DNA of 64,000 nt. It comes from Ketogulonicigenium vulgare WSH-001. Its GTDB lineage: Bacteria; Pseudomonadota; Alphaproteobacteria; Rhodobacterales; Rhodobacteraceae. The stretch's first letter is position 1, and each line of letters begins with the position of its first letter. This document shows, piece by piece, positions 8,646 through 16,681 of this stretch. The translations under genes were made by a program, and so were the position numbers. Where the stretch lies: the NCBI RefSeq assembly GCF_000223375.1, contig NC_017384.1, forward strand, positions 1,738,501-1,802,500, written 5' to 3'. Under the pieces are notes generated by a model. That model did not search any database and was not told the DNA's origin. It saw only the letters and a program-made list of their open reading frames with translations.

Positions 8646-9842
8646 TTATTGCCGCAGTGTTGCGGTCGTATTTTGATCCATGAATGGCATGGCTGCCGCG
8701 CCCAGCGCCGCCGTATAGGGGCCGGTCTGCGCCAGCATCAGACGCGGCAAACCGCGTGCGCTGCGGCTAGAGACGGTGACCGGCAACGGCTGGAGGCAAT
8801 CGATCATCGCCTCGATGATCGGGCGCGGCATCAGCCCGCCGAGTGTTATCGTCTCGGGGTCGAAAATATTTTCTAAAATCGCCAGCACAGGAGAAAGCTG
8901 ATCCGCTGCGCGGGCGATCCAATCCTGCAAGGCGGGGTCCTCAGCCGGATCAAGGCTGGCCAGCAGGTCAAGATCATCGGGCGCGCCGCGTGTCTCGCGC
9001 AGGAAATCCCGCAGCGCAAAGACCGAGGCCCGATCCTCGAGCGCCGCCGCCGCGCCACCCCCGCGCGGGGGCACGGCGATCTGGCCGATCTCGCCCGCAT
9101 TGCCAAAGGCACCGCGCAAGGGGCGACCGTCATGGATCAAGCCAAGGCCCAGACCCACCCCGAAATACACATGACAAAAATCGCGCAATCCGCGCCCTAC
9201 CCCGTGCAAGCTTTCAAAAACAGCCGCAGCGGTCGCATCGTTTTCATAGACAACCGTGCCAATGCCCGTCGCATCTGCAATCAGTGCCGCAGGATCGAGG
9301 CCCGCCCAGCCCTTTAGCGTTGCAGGCCCGACCGCGCTGATGCCCTCGATCTCGAACGGGCCGGGCATGACGACGCCCATGCCGATGATTTCGGGGGCAC
9401 CCGCCTCGGATTTCAGCTTTTCGATCTGCGCGACCAGTGCGGCAATCACCGGCGCGGGGGCGGTATCGGCCAAAGGCACGATGCTGCGGGCCCGAATCGC
9501 CCCTGTCAGTGCCTGGAAAACAATCGCCAGATGGCCCGCCGCAATCTCGACCCCGAGGCTGACCGGCCCGCAGGGATTGAGGGCGAATTGACGGGCGGGC
9601 TGACCGCGCCCAACGCGCAGGCGGCCGGTCTCGATCACCATGCCTTCCAGCAGTAATTCATCGATAATATTGCCCACGGCCTGCTGCGTCAGGCGCGTAT
9701 GGCGCGCCATAGCGGCACGGCCGATCTGGCCATGTTCGCGCAGTAAATTCAGCACCAGACTGCGGTTATGGGCGCGATTGCGTTCAGGGTTGGCGCCGAT
9801 GGCACGTTTGCGTTTTTCTGTTGCGCCTTCGGCGGTTGTCAT
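8646..9842 (-). CDS. ROK family transcriptional regulator (NagC/XylR type)
   Basis: A 398-residue regulator from the ATG at 9842; the frame stays open to 9908, so the start is uncertain. The N-terminal winged helix is at about 20-80 (RAHNRSLVLNLLREHGQIGR, then QQAVGNIIDELLLEG). The ROK domain covers about 95-380 with the glycine-rich segment VYFGVGLGLGLIHDGRPLRG and the pattern GNAGEIGQI. The usual zinc-binding CxCGxxGC motif of ROK kinases is absent (AVPPRGGGAAAALED instead), as fits a regulator rather than a kinase. It heads the ROK/PIG-L/DMT transcript and faces the carbohydrate ABC operon, which it probably represses via the palindrome at 9979-10003. Confidence 0.88.
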   Translation of the reverse strand: MTTAEGATEKRKRAIGANPERNRAHNRSLVLNLLREHGQIGRAAMARHTRLTQQAVGNIIDELLLEGMVIETGRLRVGRGQPARQFALNPCGPVSLGVEIAAGHLAIVFQALTGAIRARSIVPLADTAPAPVIAALVAQIEKLKSEAGAPEIIGMGVVMPGPFEIEGISAVGPATLKGWAGLDPAALIADATGIGTVVYENDATAAAVFESLHGVGRGLRDFCHVYFGVGLGLGLIHDGRPLRGAFGNAGEIGQIAVPPRGGGAAAALEDRASVFALRDFLRETRGAPDDLDLLASLDPAEDPALQDWIARAADQLSPVLAILENIFDPETITLGGLMPRPIIEAMIDCLQPLPVTVSSRSARGLPRLMLAQTGPYTAALGAAAMPFMDQNTTATLRQ

Positions 9843-9978
9843 GGCGGAAACCATCCCCGTATCTCGTAAATACACCTGCCCGCCCATGGCCCGACTGACC
9901 AATTTCATATCGCCACAAGGGCCACAGGCAGAAGCTGCATTCTTTTTAGATGCAGGGCGAAAGGTAAAGGATCATAAA

Positions 9979-10003
9979 AATAACTCAAGTGAATTAAGTT
10001 ATT
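9979..10003. promoter_or_regulatory. Candidate ROK operator palindrome overlapping a -35 box
   Basis: A 25-bp imperfect palindrome: outer arms AATAACT (9979-9985) and AGTTATT (9997-10003), with 10 of 12 positions per half symmetric. It is AT-rich in a GC-rich genome. Its right edge overlaps a perfect TTGACA at 10002-10007, a plausible -35 for the ABC operon; the -10 about 17-18 bases on is poorly matched. Position between the divergent ROK gene and transport operon, and the AT-rich symmetric form typical of NagC/XylR sites, suggest the regulator binds here. Confidence 0.55.
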
Positions 10004-10115
10004 GACAGAACGCCCGCCGATCCCGGAACATGAGGGGTGGAATGGCCCGGCGAATGGCCGTCTGAGAAAACCAAAGCGCCGCAGAGGAGCGCGGCCATCA
10101 GGAGGAATGAAGACG

Positions 10116-11360
10116 ATGCGTAAACTGTCAAAGATCGCAGCGCTGGCCAGTGGTGTCAGCTTTCTGTCGGTCGGTGCCGCCTCGGCGGTCGAGATCGAAT
10201 ATTGGCAATATGTGTTTGATACCCGCGTCGCTGCGGTCGATCAGCTGATCACCAATTTCCAGGCGGCAAACCCCGACATCACCGTCAAGCATGTGACCTT
10301 CCCCTACGCCGATTACCCGACCCGTGTGGTCGCGGGCACGATGGCGGGCCAAGGCCCCGATGTGGTGCAATTCTTCTACGGCTGGCTGGATAACTTCATC
10401 GCGCAGGATCTGCTGCAGCCGCTGGACCCCGCCGTCTTCCCGGCGGCAGAGATCGAAGCCGACTTCTTCCCCATCGTTTCGGCCATGTCGCGTGATGGCA
10501 GCTATTACGGCCTGCCGACCGCCGTGCGCTCGCTGGCGCTGTTCTATAACAAAGACCGCATGACCGCCTTTGGTCTTGACCCGAACAGCCCCCCGACCAC
10601 GCTGGACGAGCTGATCGCACAGGCTGCGGCCTCGACCGAACGTGACGGTGCCGGCAACTACACCTCGATCGGTCTGACGGTCGAGATGGGCGGTCAGGAT
10701 CACCATTGGTGGCGCGAGGCGCTGGTGCGCCAGTTCGGCGGCGTGCCTTATGACGAGAATGGCGATGTCGCCTATACTTCGGACGAGGGCAAAGCCGCCT
10801 TCCGTTGGTATACGGAACTGAACACCGCGCAGCATGTGGGCGCGCCCGGCTTTATGGACGAGGGCCAAGCCGCCTTCCGTGCGGGCCTTGCGACCTTTAC
10901 CATTGATGGCACCTTCCGTCTGGGTGGCTTTGCCGCCAACCCGTTCGAATGGGGCGTGACCGAACTGCCGGCGAATGCGGCAGGCGAACGTGGCAACTAT
11001 TCGTCCTATTTCGCGAACGGCATCGGTGCCGACGTGACCGGCGAAGAGCTGGAAGCGGCACAAAAGTTCCTGGCCTATCTGTCGTCCGAAGAAGCCATGA
11101 CGGTCTGGCTGGATGTCGTGGGCGAATTGCCTGCCCGCCGCACCACGGCGCTGAGCGAAGAGAACCTTGCGAACCCGATCTATGGCCCGTTCCTGCGCGG
11201 TCTGGAATACGCACATACCACGCGTTTCTATGACGAATCCGGTCAGCGCCAGATCATGCTGGATGCCGCGAACCGCGTCTTCCTAGAAGGTCTAAGCCCG
11301 GAAGAGGCGCTGGATATCGCAGGTCAGGCCGAACAGGCCATCATCAACGACCTACGCTAA
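10116..11360 (+). CDS. Carbohydrate ABC transporter substrate-binding protein (family 1)
   Basis: A 414-residue extracytoplasmic solute-binding protein. The start at 10116 is chosen because a full Shine-Dalgarno AGGAGG (10100-10105) lies 10 bases ahead. The in-frame ATG at 10107 would be only 1 base from it. The signal peptide is MRKLSKIAALASGVSFLSVG with a cut near ASA/VEIEYW. The mature part has family-1 SBP features (ITVKHVTFPYADYPTRVVAG; GQGPDVVQFFYGW; SLALFYNKDRMTAFGL). It binds a sugar or sugar derivative and hands it to the two permeases that follow. The ligand is unknown. Confidence 0.9.
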   Translation: MRKLSKIAALASGVSFLSVGAASAVEIEYWQYVFDTRVAAVDQLITNFQAANPDITVKHVTFPYADYPTRVVAGTMAGQGPDVVQFFYGWLDNFIAQDLLQPLDPAVFPAAEIEADFFPIVSAMSRDGSYYGLPTAVRSLALFYNKDRMTAFGLDPNSPPTTLDELIAQAAASTERDGAGNYTSIGLTVEMGGQDHHWWREALVRQFGGVPYDENGDVAYTSDEGKAAFRWYTELNTAQHVGAPGFMDEGQAAFRAGLATFTIDGTFRLGGFAANPFEWGVTELPANAAGERGNYSSYFANGIGADVTGEELEAAQKFLAYLSSEEAMTVWLDVVGELPARRTTALSEENLANPIYGPFLRGLEYAHTTRFYDESGQRQIMLDAANRVFLEGLSPEEALDIAGQAEQAIINDLR

Positions 11361-11369
11361 GGCGCAGCT

Positions 11370-12305
11370 ATGTCAGTGACAGATCCAAATGGGGCGGCAG
11401 AGGGCCGCCCCGGCCTCTGGAATAGGCTGGGAATTCGCACAAAGCATGTGCTTTGGGCCTGGGCCTTTTTGGCCATTCCCGTGCTGTTCTATGTCGTTAT
11501 CCGCTTTTATCCGACGTTTGACGCCTTTTGGCTGTCGCTGACAGATGGAAATATCAGGCGGGGACCGTCTTTCATCGGGCTTGAGAACTATGCCCGAATG
11601 TATGCGGACCCCGTCTTTTGGAAAGTTTTCGGCAATACGTTTCTTTACCTGCTGATCGGCACGCCGGTCTCGTTGGTGATCTCGTTTACCATTGCTTATT
11701 ACCTTGACCGCGTGCGGTTTATGCATGGTCTGATCCGGGCGCTGTATTTCCTGCCCTATCTGACCACGGCTGCGGCAATGGGCTGGGTGTGGCGGTTCCT
11801 GTATCAGCCGGTACCGATCGGAATGATCAACTCGTTCCTGACCTCGATCGGGCTGGAACAACAACCCTTCTTGCGCTCGACCGATCAGGCGCTGATGGCG
11901 GCGACCATTCCGGCCATCTGGGCGGGCCTTGGATTTCAGATCATCATCTTTATGGCGGGCCTGCGGGCGATCCCGTCCTCGTTCTACGAGGCGGCGCGGA
12001 TCGACGGGCTGGGCGAATGGGCCATCTTGCGCAAGATCACCCTGCCGCTGCTGAAACCCACCACCATCTTCCTTGTTGTCCTGTCGTCCATCGGCTTTTT
12101 GCGGATTTTCGACCAAGTGCAATCGCTGACCGCCAATGATCCCGGCGGGCCGCTGAATGCCACTAAACCGCTGGTGATGCTGATCTATCAGACCGCATTT
12201 TCCAGCTTCCGCATGGGCTATGCCTCGGCGCAGACGGTTATTCTGTTCCTTGTGCTGCTGCTGATTTCACTGCTGCAACTGTGGCTGCTGAGGGACAAGA
12301 AATGA
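11370..12305 (+). CDS. Carbohydrate ABC transporter permease (MalF/UgpA type)
   Basis: A 311-residue inner-membrane permease with about six membrane segments after a 25-residue cytoplasmic leader. The EAA loop is at about 208-228 (SSFYEAARIDGLGEWAILRK), matching the consensus EAAxxDGAxxxxxFxxI of sugar permeases. It begins 9 bases after the binding-protein stop and overlaps the second permease by ATGA at 12302-12305. It forms the heterodimeric channel with the next gene product. Confidence 0.93.
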   Translation: MSVTDPNGAAEGRPGLWNRLGIRTKHVLWAWAFLAIPVLFYVVIRFYPTFDAFWLSLTDGNIRRGPSFIGLENYARMYADPVFWKVFGNTFLYLLIGTPVSLVISFTIAYYLDRVRFMHGLIRALYFLPYLTTAAAMGWVWRFLYQPVPIGMINSFLTSIGLEQQPFLRSTDQALMAATIPAIWAGLGFQIIIFMAGLRAIPSSFYEAARIDGLGEWAILRKITLPLLKPTTIFLVVLSSIGFLRIFDQVQSLTANDPGGPLNATKPLVMLIYQTAFSSFRMGYASAQTVILFLVLLLISLLQLWLLRDKK

Positions 12306-13150
12306 GCGCCTCGACCGAACTTGCCGCCAATCGGCGCAATATTCGCCCCGGCCGCGTGATCGCATGGACGCTGCTGATCCTCGGCGGTTTTCTGATGGCG
12401 CTGCCCATCCTTTATATGTTCTCGACCTCGCTAAAGCCCGCATCGGACACGTTCGATCTGCGGCTGATCCCGGCGGCGCCGACACTGGCGAACTATATCG
12501 ATATTTTGCAAGACGGGCGGTTCATCCGCTGGTTCTATAATTCGATGATCATCGCGGTGGCGGTCACCGCCTCGAACGTGTTCTTTGACAGCCTTGTGGG
12601 TTACACGCTGGCGAAATTCGATTTTCGCGGCAAGAACATCGTCTTTATCGCCATCCTGTCGACCCTGATGATCCCGACCGAGATGCTGGTGATCCCGTGG
12701 TATATGATGTCGGCGAAACTGGGCTGGCTGGACAGTCACTGGGGCATCATGTTCCCCGGCATGATGACGGCCTTTGGCACCTTCTTGATGAAGCAATTCT
12801 TTGAAGGCGTGCCCAATGACTTCCTCGAGGCGGCGCGCGTCGATGGGCTGAACGAATTCACCATCTGGTGGAAGATCGCCATGCCCATGGTGCTGCCCGC
12901 GATTTCCGCGCTTGCGATTTTCACCTTCCTTGGCAACTGGACCGCGTTCCTGTGGCCGCTGATTTCGACCACGTCGCCTGATCTTTACACCCTGCCCGTT
13001 GGCCTGAACTCTTTCGCCGTGGGCGAGGCTGTCCGGTGGGAGCGCATCATGACCGGTGCCGCGCTGGCGACAATTCCGACCTTGCTGGTATTCCTTGCGC
13101 TGCAACGCTTTATCGTGCGTGGCGTGATGCTGGCCGGGCTGAAAGGCTAA
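12302..13150 (+). CDS. Carbohydrate ABC transporter permease (MalG/UgpE type)
   Basis: A 282-residue inner-membrane permease. The start at 12302 gives the ATGA overlap with the preceding permease; an ATG 21 bases upstream lies inside the previous gene and adds no conserved residues. About six membrane spans are present. The EAA loop is NDFLEAARVDGLNEFTIWWK, and the C-terminus is typical (ALQRFIVRGVMLAGLKG). It pairs with the MalF-type subunit; the shared UgpC-type ATPase is encoded two genes downstream. Confidence 0.93.
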   Translation: MSASTELAANRRNIRPGRVIAWTLLILGGFLMALPILYMFSTSLKPASDTFDLRLIPAAPTLANYIDILQDGRFIRWFYNSMIIAVAVTASNVFFDSLVGYTLAKFDFRGKNIVFIAILSTLMIPTEMLVIPWYMMSAKLGWLDSHWGIMFPGMMTAFGTFLMKQFFEGVPNDFLEAARVDGLNEFTIWWKIAMPMVLPAISALAIFTFLGNWTAFLWPLISTTSPDLYTLPVGLNSFAVGEAVRWERIMTGAALATIPTLLVFLALQRFIVRGVMLAGLKG

Positions 13151-13153
13151 GAT

Positions 13154-14671
13154 ATGTCGAACCCGAATGACCCGAGACTGACGGACGGATCGGTATTCCC
13201 CGATCCTGTCTATAAGGAAACCGTGCTGCGCCCGCTGTTTGACGGCGCAAAAACGCACCATGTCGCCGCCTTTGGCGCGATTGACCGCGCCCATCTGGTG
13301 ATGCTGGCGGAAACCGGCATCCTGCCTGCCGCTGATGCGGGCAAGATCGCCGTCGCCCGCGCCGCGCTGGACACGGAAATCGACCCCGCAACGCTGACCT
13401 ATACCGGCGAGGTCGAGGATTACTTTTTCCTGATCGAGAAAGAGCTGAAGGCCCGCGTCGGGGCAGAACTAGGCGGCCGCCTGCACACTGCGCGCTCGCG
13501 CAATGACATCGACCACACCTTGTTCAAGCTGGGCCTGCGGGCGCGGCTGAACCTGCTGATCGAACAGGCTATCGCCCTGCACGGCGCGATTGTGGCCAAG
13601 GCCGAGGCGGAATCGGCGACATTGATCGTCGCCTATACCCACGGCCAGCCGGCGCAACCCTCGACCCTTGGGCATTACCTGTCCGCCATGGCCGAGATCC
13701 TCGCCCGCGACATCCAGCGCCTGTTCGAGGCCTATCGCATCGTGAACCTGTCGCCCATGGGCGCAGCGGCGATCACGACCTCGGGCTTTCCGATCAACCG
13801 CGAACGCGTGGCAGAGCTGCTGGGCTTTGCCGCGCCTTTGCAGAATTCCTATTCCTGCATCGCCTCGGTCGATTACATCACATCGACCTATAGCGCGATG
13901 GAGCTGATGTTCCTGCACCTTGGTCGCCCGATCCAGGATCTGCAATTCTGGACCAGTTTCGAGGTCGGCCAGATCTATGTGCCGAACGCGCTGGTGCAGA
14001 TCAGCTCGATCATGCCGCAAAAGCGCAATCCGGTGCCGATTGAACATCTGCGCCATCTGGCCAGCCAAACGGTGGGCCGCGCCCATTCTATGCTGACCAT
14101 CATGCATAACACCCCGTTCACCGATATGAACGACAGCGAGGGTGAGACCCAAGAAACCGGCTATCAGGCGTTCGAGGTCGCAGGCCGCGTTCTGACCCTG
14201 TTGGCCGCGCTGGTGGCGCAGATCAAGGTCGATCCCGCGCGGGTCGCCAGCAATATCCGCAGGTCCTGCATCACGATCACCGAACTTGCCGACAGCACCG
14301 TGCGGCGCGAGGGCCTGTCCTTCCGCGAAGGGCATGAGATCGCCGCCGCCGTCGCCCGTGCCGTCGTCGCCGCCGAAGGTGATCTGACCACCGATGGCTA
14401 TGCGCCCTTTGTGACCGCGTTCAAACACGCAACCGGCCGCGATCCGCAGATTGACGCGGCGGCCTTTGCCCAGATCACCTCGCCCGAGTATTTCGTGGCG
14501 GTGCGCGACCGCACCGGCGGCCCCGCCCCCGAGGCGCTTGCCCAGGCCATCAGTGGCTATAAAACCCAAAACGCGGGCTTTGCCGCCCAGCTTGCAACCC
14601 TTATCGCGACCCAAAGTGCGGCTGATGCCGATCTGGCAACCGCGTTCAATCTGTTGAAGGAAAGCGCCTGA
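13154..14671 (+). CDS. Argininosuccinate lyase superfamily protein with altered active-site motifs
   Basis: A 505-residue member of the fumarase/aspartase/argininosuccinate lyase superfamily, which performs beta-elimination from succinyl compounds. Superfamily motifs are present: TARSRND, YTHGQPAQPSTLGHYL (base/acid His) and the flexible Ser loop SSIMPQKRNP. Positions conserved in true ArgH differ: SRNDQ is SRNDI, the DAVSDRD segment reads CIASVDY, and QKKNPD is QKRNPV. True ArgH is about 460 residues. Its location between sugar permeases and their ATPase argues against arginine synthesis. It may split an N-substituted aspartate or other fumarate-releasing conjugate, as EDDS lyase of this family does (inference). 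It overlaps the next gene by 1 base. Confidence 0.8.
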   Translation: MSNPNDPRLTDGSVFPDPVYKETVLRPLFDGAKTHHVAAFGAIDRAHLVMLAETGILPAADAGKIAVARAALDTEIDPATLTYTGEVEDYFFLIEKELKARVGAELGGRLHTARSRNDIDHTLFKLGLRARLNLLIEQAIALHGAIVAKAEAESATLIVAYTHGQPAQPSTLGHYLSAMAEILARDIQRLFEAYRIVNLSPMGAAAITTSGFPINRERVAELLGFAAPLQNSYSCIASVDYITSTYSAMELMFLHLGRPIQDLQFWTSFEVGQIYVPNALVQISSIMPQKRNPVPIEHLRHLASQTVGRAHSMLTIMHNTPFTDMNDSEGETQETGYQAFEVAGRVLTLLAALVAQIKVDPARVASNIRRSCITITELADSTVRREGLSFREGHEIAAAVARAVVAAEGDLTTDGYAPFVTAFKHATGRDPQIDAAAFAQITSPEYFVAVRDRTGGPAPEALAQAISGYKTQNAGFAAQLATLIATQSAADADLATAFNLLKESA

Positions 14672-15732
14672 TGGCCAAAATCGAACTGGAAGGTCTGGTT
14701 AAAGACTATGGCAAGGTTCGTGCCGTCCATGGCATCGACCTGCAAATCGAAGACGGCGAGTTTGTGGTTTTCGTCGGCCCCTCGGGCTGCGGCAAATCCA
14801 CCACTTTGCGCATGATTGCGGGGCTCGAGGATATCTCGGGCGGCGCGCTGAAAATCGGCGGCAAGGTGGTCAACCAGCTCGAGCCGAAACAGCGCAATAT
14901 CGCGATGGTGTTCCAGAATTACGCGATCTATCCGCATATGACGGTCGGCCAGAACATTGCCTTTGGCCTTTATACGTCGAAACTGCCGAAGGCGGAAAAA
15001 GACCGCCTTGTGCGCGAGGCGGGCGAGACCTTGGGCCTGACGCCTTACCTTGATCGTCGTCCGGCGGCCCTGTCGGGCGGCCAGCGTCAGCGCGTCGCCA
15101 TCGGACGCGCCATGGTGCGCAGCCCCTCGGCGTTCCTGTTCGACGAGCCTTTGTCGAACCTTGATGCGCAGTTGCGCGGACAAATGCGCATTGAAATCAA
15201 ACGCCTGCACCAGCGCCTGGGCACCACCATCGTCTATGTGACCCATGATCAGGTCGAAGCGATGACCATGGCGGACAAGATCGTCGTCATGCGTGATGGG
15301 CGGATTTTGCAGGTGGGCAGCCCGCTGGACCTCTATGAAAATCCGGTCGATGTGTTCACGGCGCGCTTTATCGGCAGCCCGTCGATGAATGTGATCGAGG
15401 GGGAAAGCGATGGCGTGAACCTGCGTCTGGGCAACAGCACTCTGCCCGGTTTTGGTGCCAACCTGCCGGCGGGCAAAGTGATGGTCGGCCTGCGCCCCCA
15501 TGACCTGAAGGTCGGCGTACCCGGCGATGCCACGCTCGAGGCCGTGGTCACCGCGATTGAACCGCTTGGCGCCGAAACGCTGGTGCATATGGAAGTGGCG
15601 GGTCAGCCGCTGGTCGGATCGGCCCCCGGCCGTGTCCTGCCCGTTGTCGGCAGCACCGTGACCGCATCGGTCACGCGCGGCGTGCTTTATGTGTTCGACG
15701 CACAAACAGAAAAGGCGCTAGGTCGCGCATGA
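14671..15732 (+). CDS. Carbohydrate ABC transporter ATP-binding protein (UgpC/MalK type)
   Basis: A 353-residue cytoplasmic ATPase. It has Walker A GPSGCGKST (about residues 36-44), the Q-loop at MVFQNYAIYP, signature LSGGQRQRVAIGRAM, Walker B AFLFDEPLSNLD and H-loop VTHDQ. The C-terminal TOBE/regulatory domain covers about 235-350. It energises the MalF/MalG-type permeases upstream. It overlaps the lyase gene by 1 base (TGATG) and the kinase gene by 4 (ATGA), placing lyase and kinase firmly in the transport operon. Confidence 0.94.
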   Translation: MAKIELEGLVKDYGKVRAVHGIDLQIEDGEFVVFVGPSGCGKSTTLRMIAGLEDISGGALKIGGKVVNQLEPKQRNIAMVFQNYAIYPHMTVGQNIAFGLYTSKLPKAEKDRLVREAGETLGLTPYLDRRPAALSGGQRQRVAIGRAMVRSPSAFLFDEPLSNLDAQLRGQMRIEIKRLHQRLGTTIVYVTHDQVEAMTMADKIVVMRDGRILQVGSPLDLYENPVDVFTARFIGSPSMNVIEGESDGVNLRLGNSTLPGFGANLPAGKVMVGLRPHDLKVGVPGDATLEAVVTAIEPLGAETLVHMEVAGQPLVGSAPGRVLPVVGSTVTASVTRGVLYVFDAQTEKALGRA

Positions 15733-16634
15733 CGTCCAAGAATAATGGCGAGGGCGTCCTCAGCCTGGGCCGGATCTATGCAGATCTGGCCTTTGCCGAG
15801 CTTGACGCCCCCCCCACCCCCGGCCGCGAGGTCTATGCCCAAAGCTTTAGCCTGACACCTGGTGGCGGGGCGGTGATTACCGCCGCCCATCTGGTGGCGG
15901 CGGGGCGGCCCGCACATCTGCTGGCGCGCCTTGGCACTGACCCGATTGCTGTGGCCATCGCGTCTGAACTGACAGCGCTTGATCTTGATTTGACCTATGT
16001 CGAACGCGCCGCTGATGCCGGACCGCAACTGACCGTCGCGATTGTCACGCCCGAGGATCGTGCCTTTATCACCCGTCGCAGCCCGCGCGGCATGCCCAGC
16101 CAAGCGGCCGCCGCGCTGCATGGCGCAGGATTGCGGCACCTGCATATCGCCGAATATGCCACCCTGGCGGAGAATCCCGCGCTGATCGTGACGGCGAAAA
16201 TGGCGGGTCTGACGATTTCGCTAGACCCCAGTTGGGACGAAAGCCTGATCCACGGCCCCGCCCTATTGGCGGCATCCAGCGGGGTTGATGTGTTCTTTCC
16301 CAATATGGACGAGGCCACCGCCCTTACCGGCAAGACCGCGCCCGCAGCCGCGCTGGACATTCTGGCGCAGCATTTTCCGGTCGTTGCGCTGAAATGCGGC
16401 AGCGCGGGGGCGATGCTGGCGGTTGGCAGCACGCGCTTTAGCGTCACGGCGCCAAAGACCGTTGTCGTCGACACGATCGGCGCGGGCGATTCATTCAATG
16501 CGGGCTTTTTGGATGCATGGCTCTCTGGCCTTGCACCCGAGGAAGTCCTGCGCCGTGCGGTGCAGCGCGGCTCGCAATCAGTGATGGCCGCAGGTGGCAC
16601 AGGCTGCCTGTCACAGATGAAATCCGCAAGCTAG
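15729..16634 (+). CDS. PfkB family carbohydrate kinase
   Basis: A 301-residue ribokinase-fold kinase. The second PfkB signature, DTIGAGDSFNAGFLDAW, contains the catalytic Asp and the anion hole GAGD at about residues 250-253. The N-terminal substrate half has the GGGAVITAAHLVAAG pattern. It presumably phosphorylates the sugar released from the imported compound inside the cell. It is the last gene of the ABC operon, ATGA-coupled to the ATPase. The specific sugar cannot be inferred. Confidence 0.9.
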   Translation: MTSKNNGEGVLSLGRIYADLAFAELDAPPTPGREVYAQSFSLTPGGGAVITAAHLVAAGRPAHLLARLGTDPIAVAIASELTALDLDLTYVERAADAGPQLTVAIVTPEDRAFITRRSPRGMPSQAAAALHGAGLRHLHIAEYATLAENPALIVTAKMAGLTISLDPSWDESLIHGPALLAASSGVDVFFPNMDEATALTGKTAPAAALDILAQHFPVVALKCGSAGAMLAVGSTRFSVTAPKTVVVDTIGAGDSFNAGFLDAWLSGLAPEEVLRRAVQRGSQSVMAAGGTGCLSQMKSAS

Positions 16635-16644
16635 GGCCAGATCC

Positions 16645-16681
16645 CGCTACCCGATATGGATCCGCTCTTGCGGGTAGCGGA
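16645..16681. terminator. Hairpin between convergent PfkB and ktrB genes
   Basis: Perfect 10-bp inverted repeat CCGCTACCCG (16645-16654) and CGGGTAGCGG (16672-16681) with a 17-base loop. It lies just after the PfkB stop and inside the last codons of the opposing K+ channel gene. There is no T-run, so terminator function is only suggested by position. Confidence 0.35.

Noticed and set aside
6069..8876. Long plus-strand open frame opposite the PIG-L gene
   Set aside because: No recognisable motif and GC-driven composition; the opposite strand carries the zinc motif and family pattern.
13154..14671. Arginine-biosynthetic ArgH
   Set aside because: Key ArgH positions differ and the gene is embedded in a sugar ABC operon; argC at 33564 is not linked to it.
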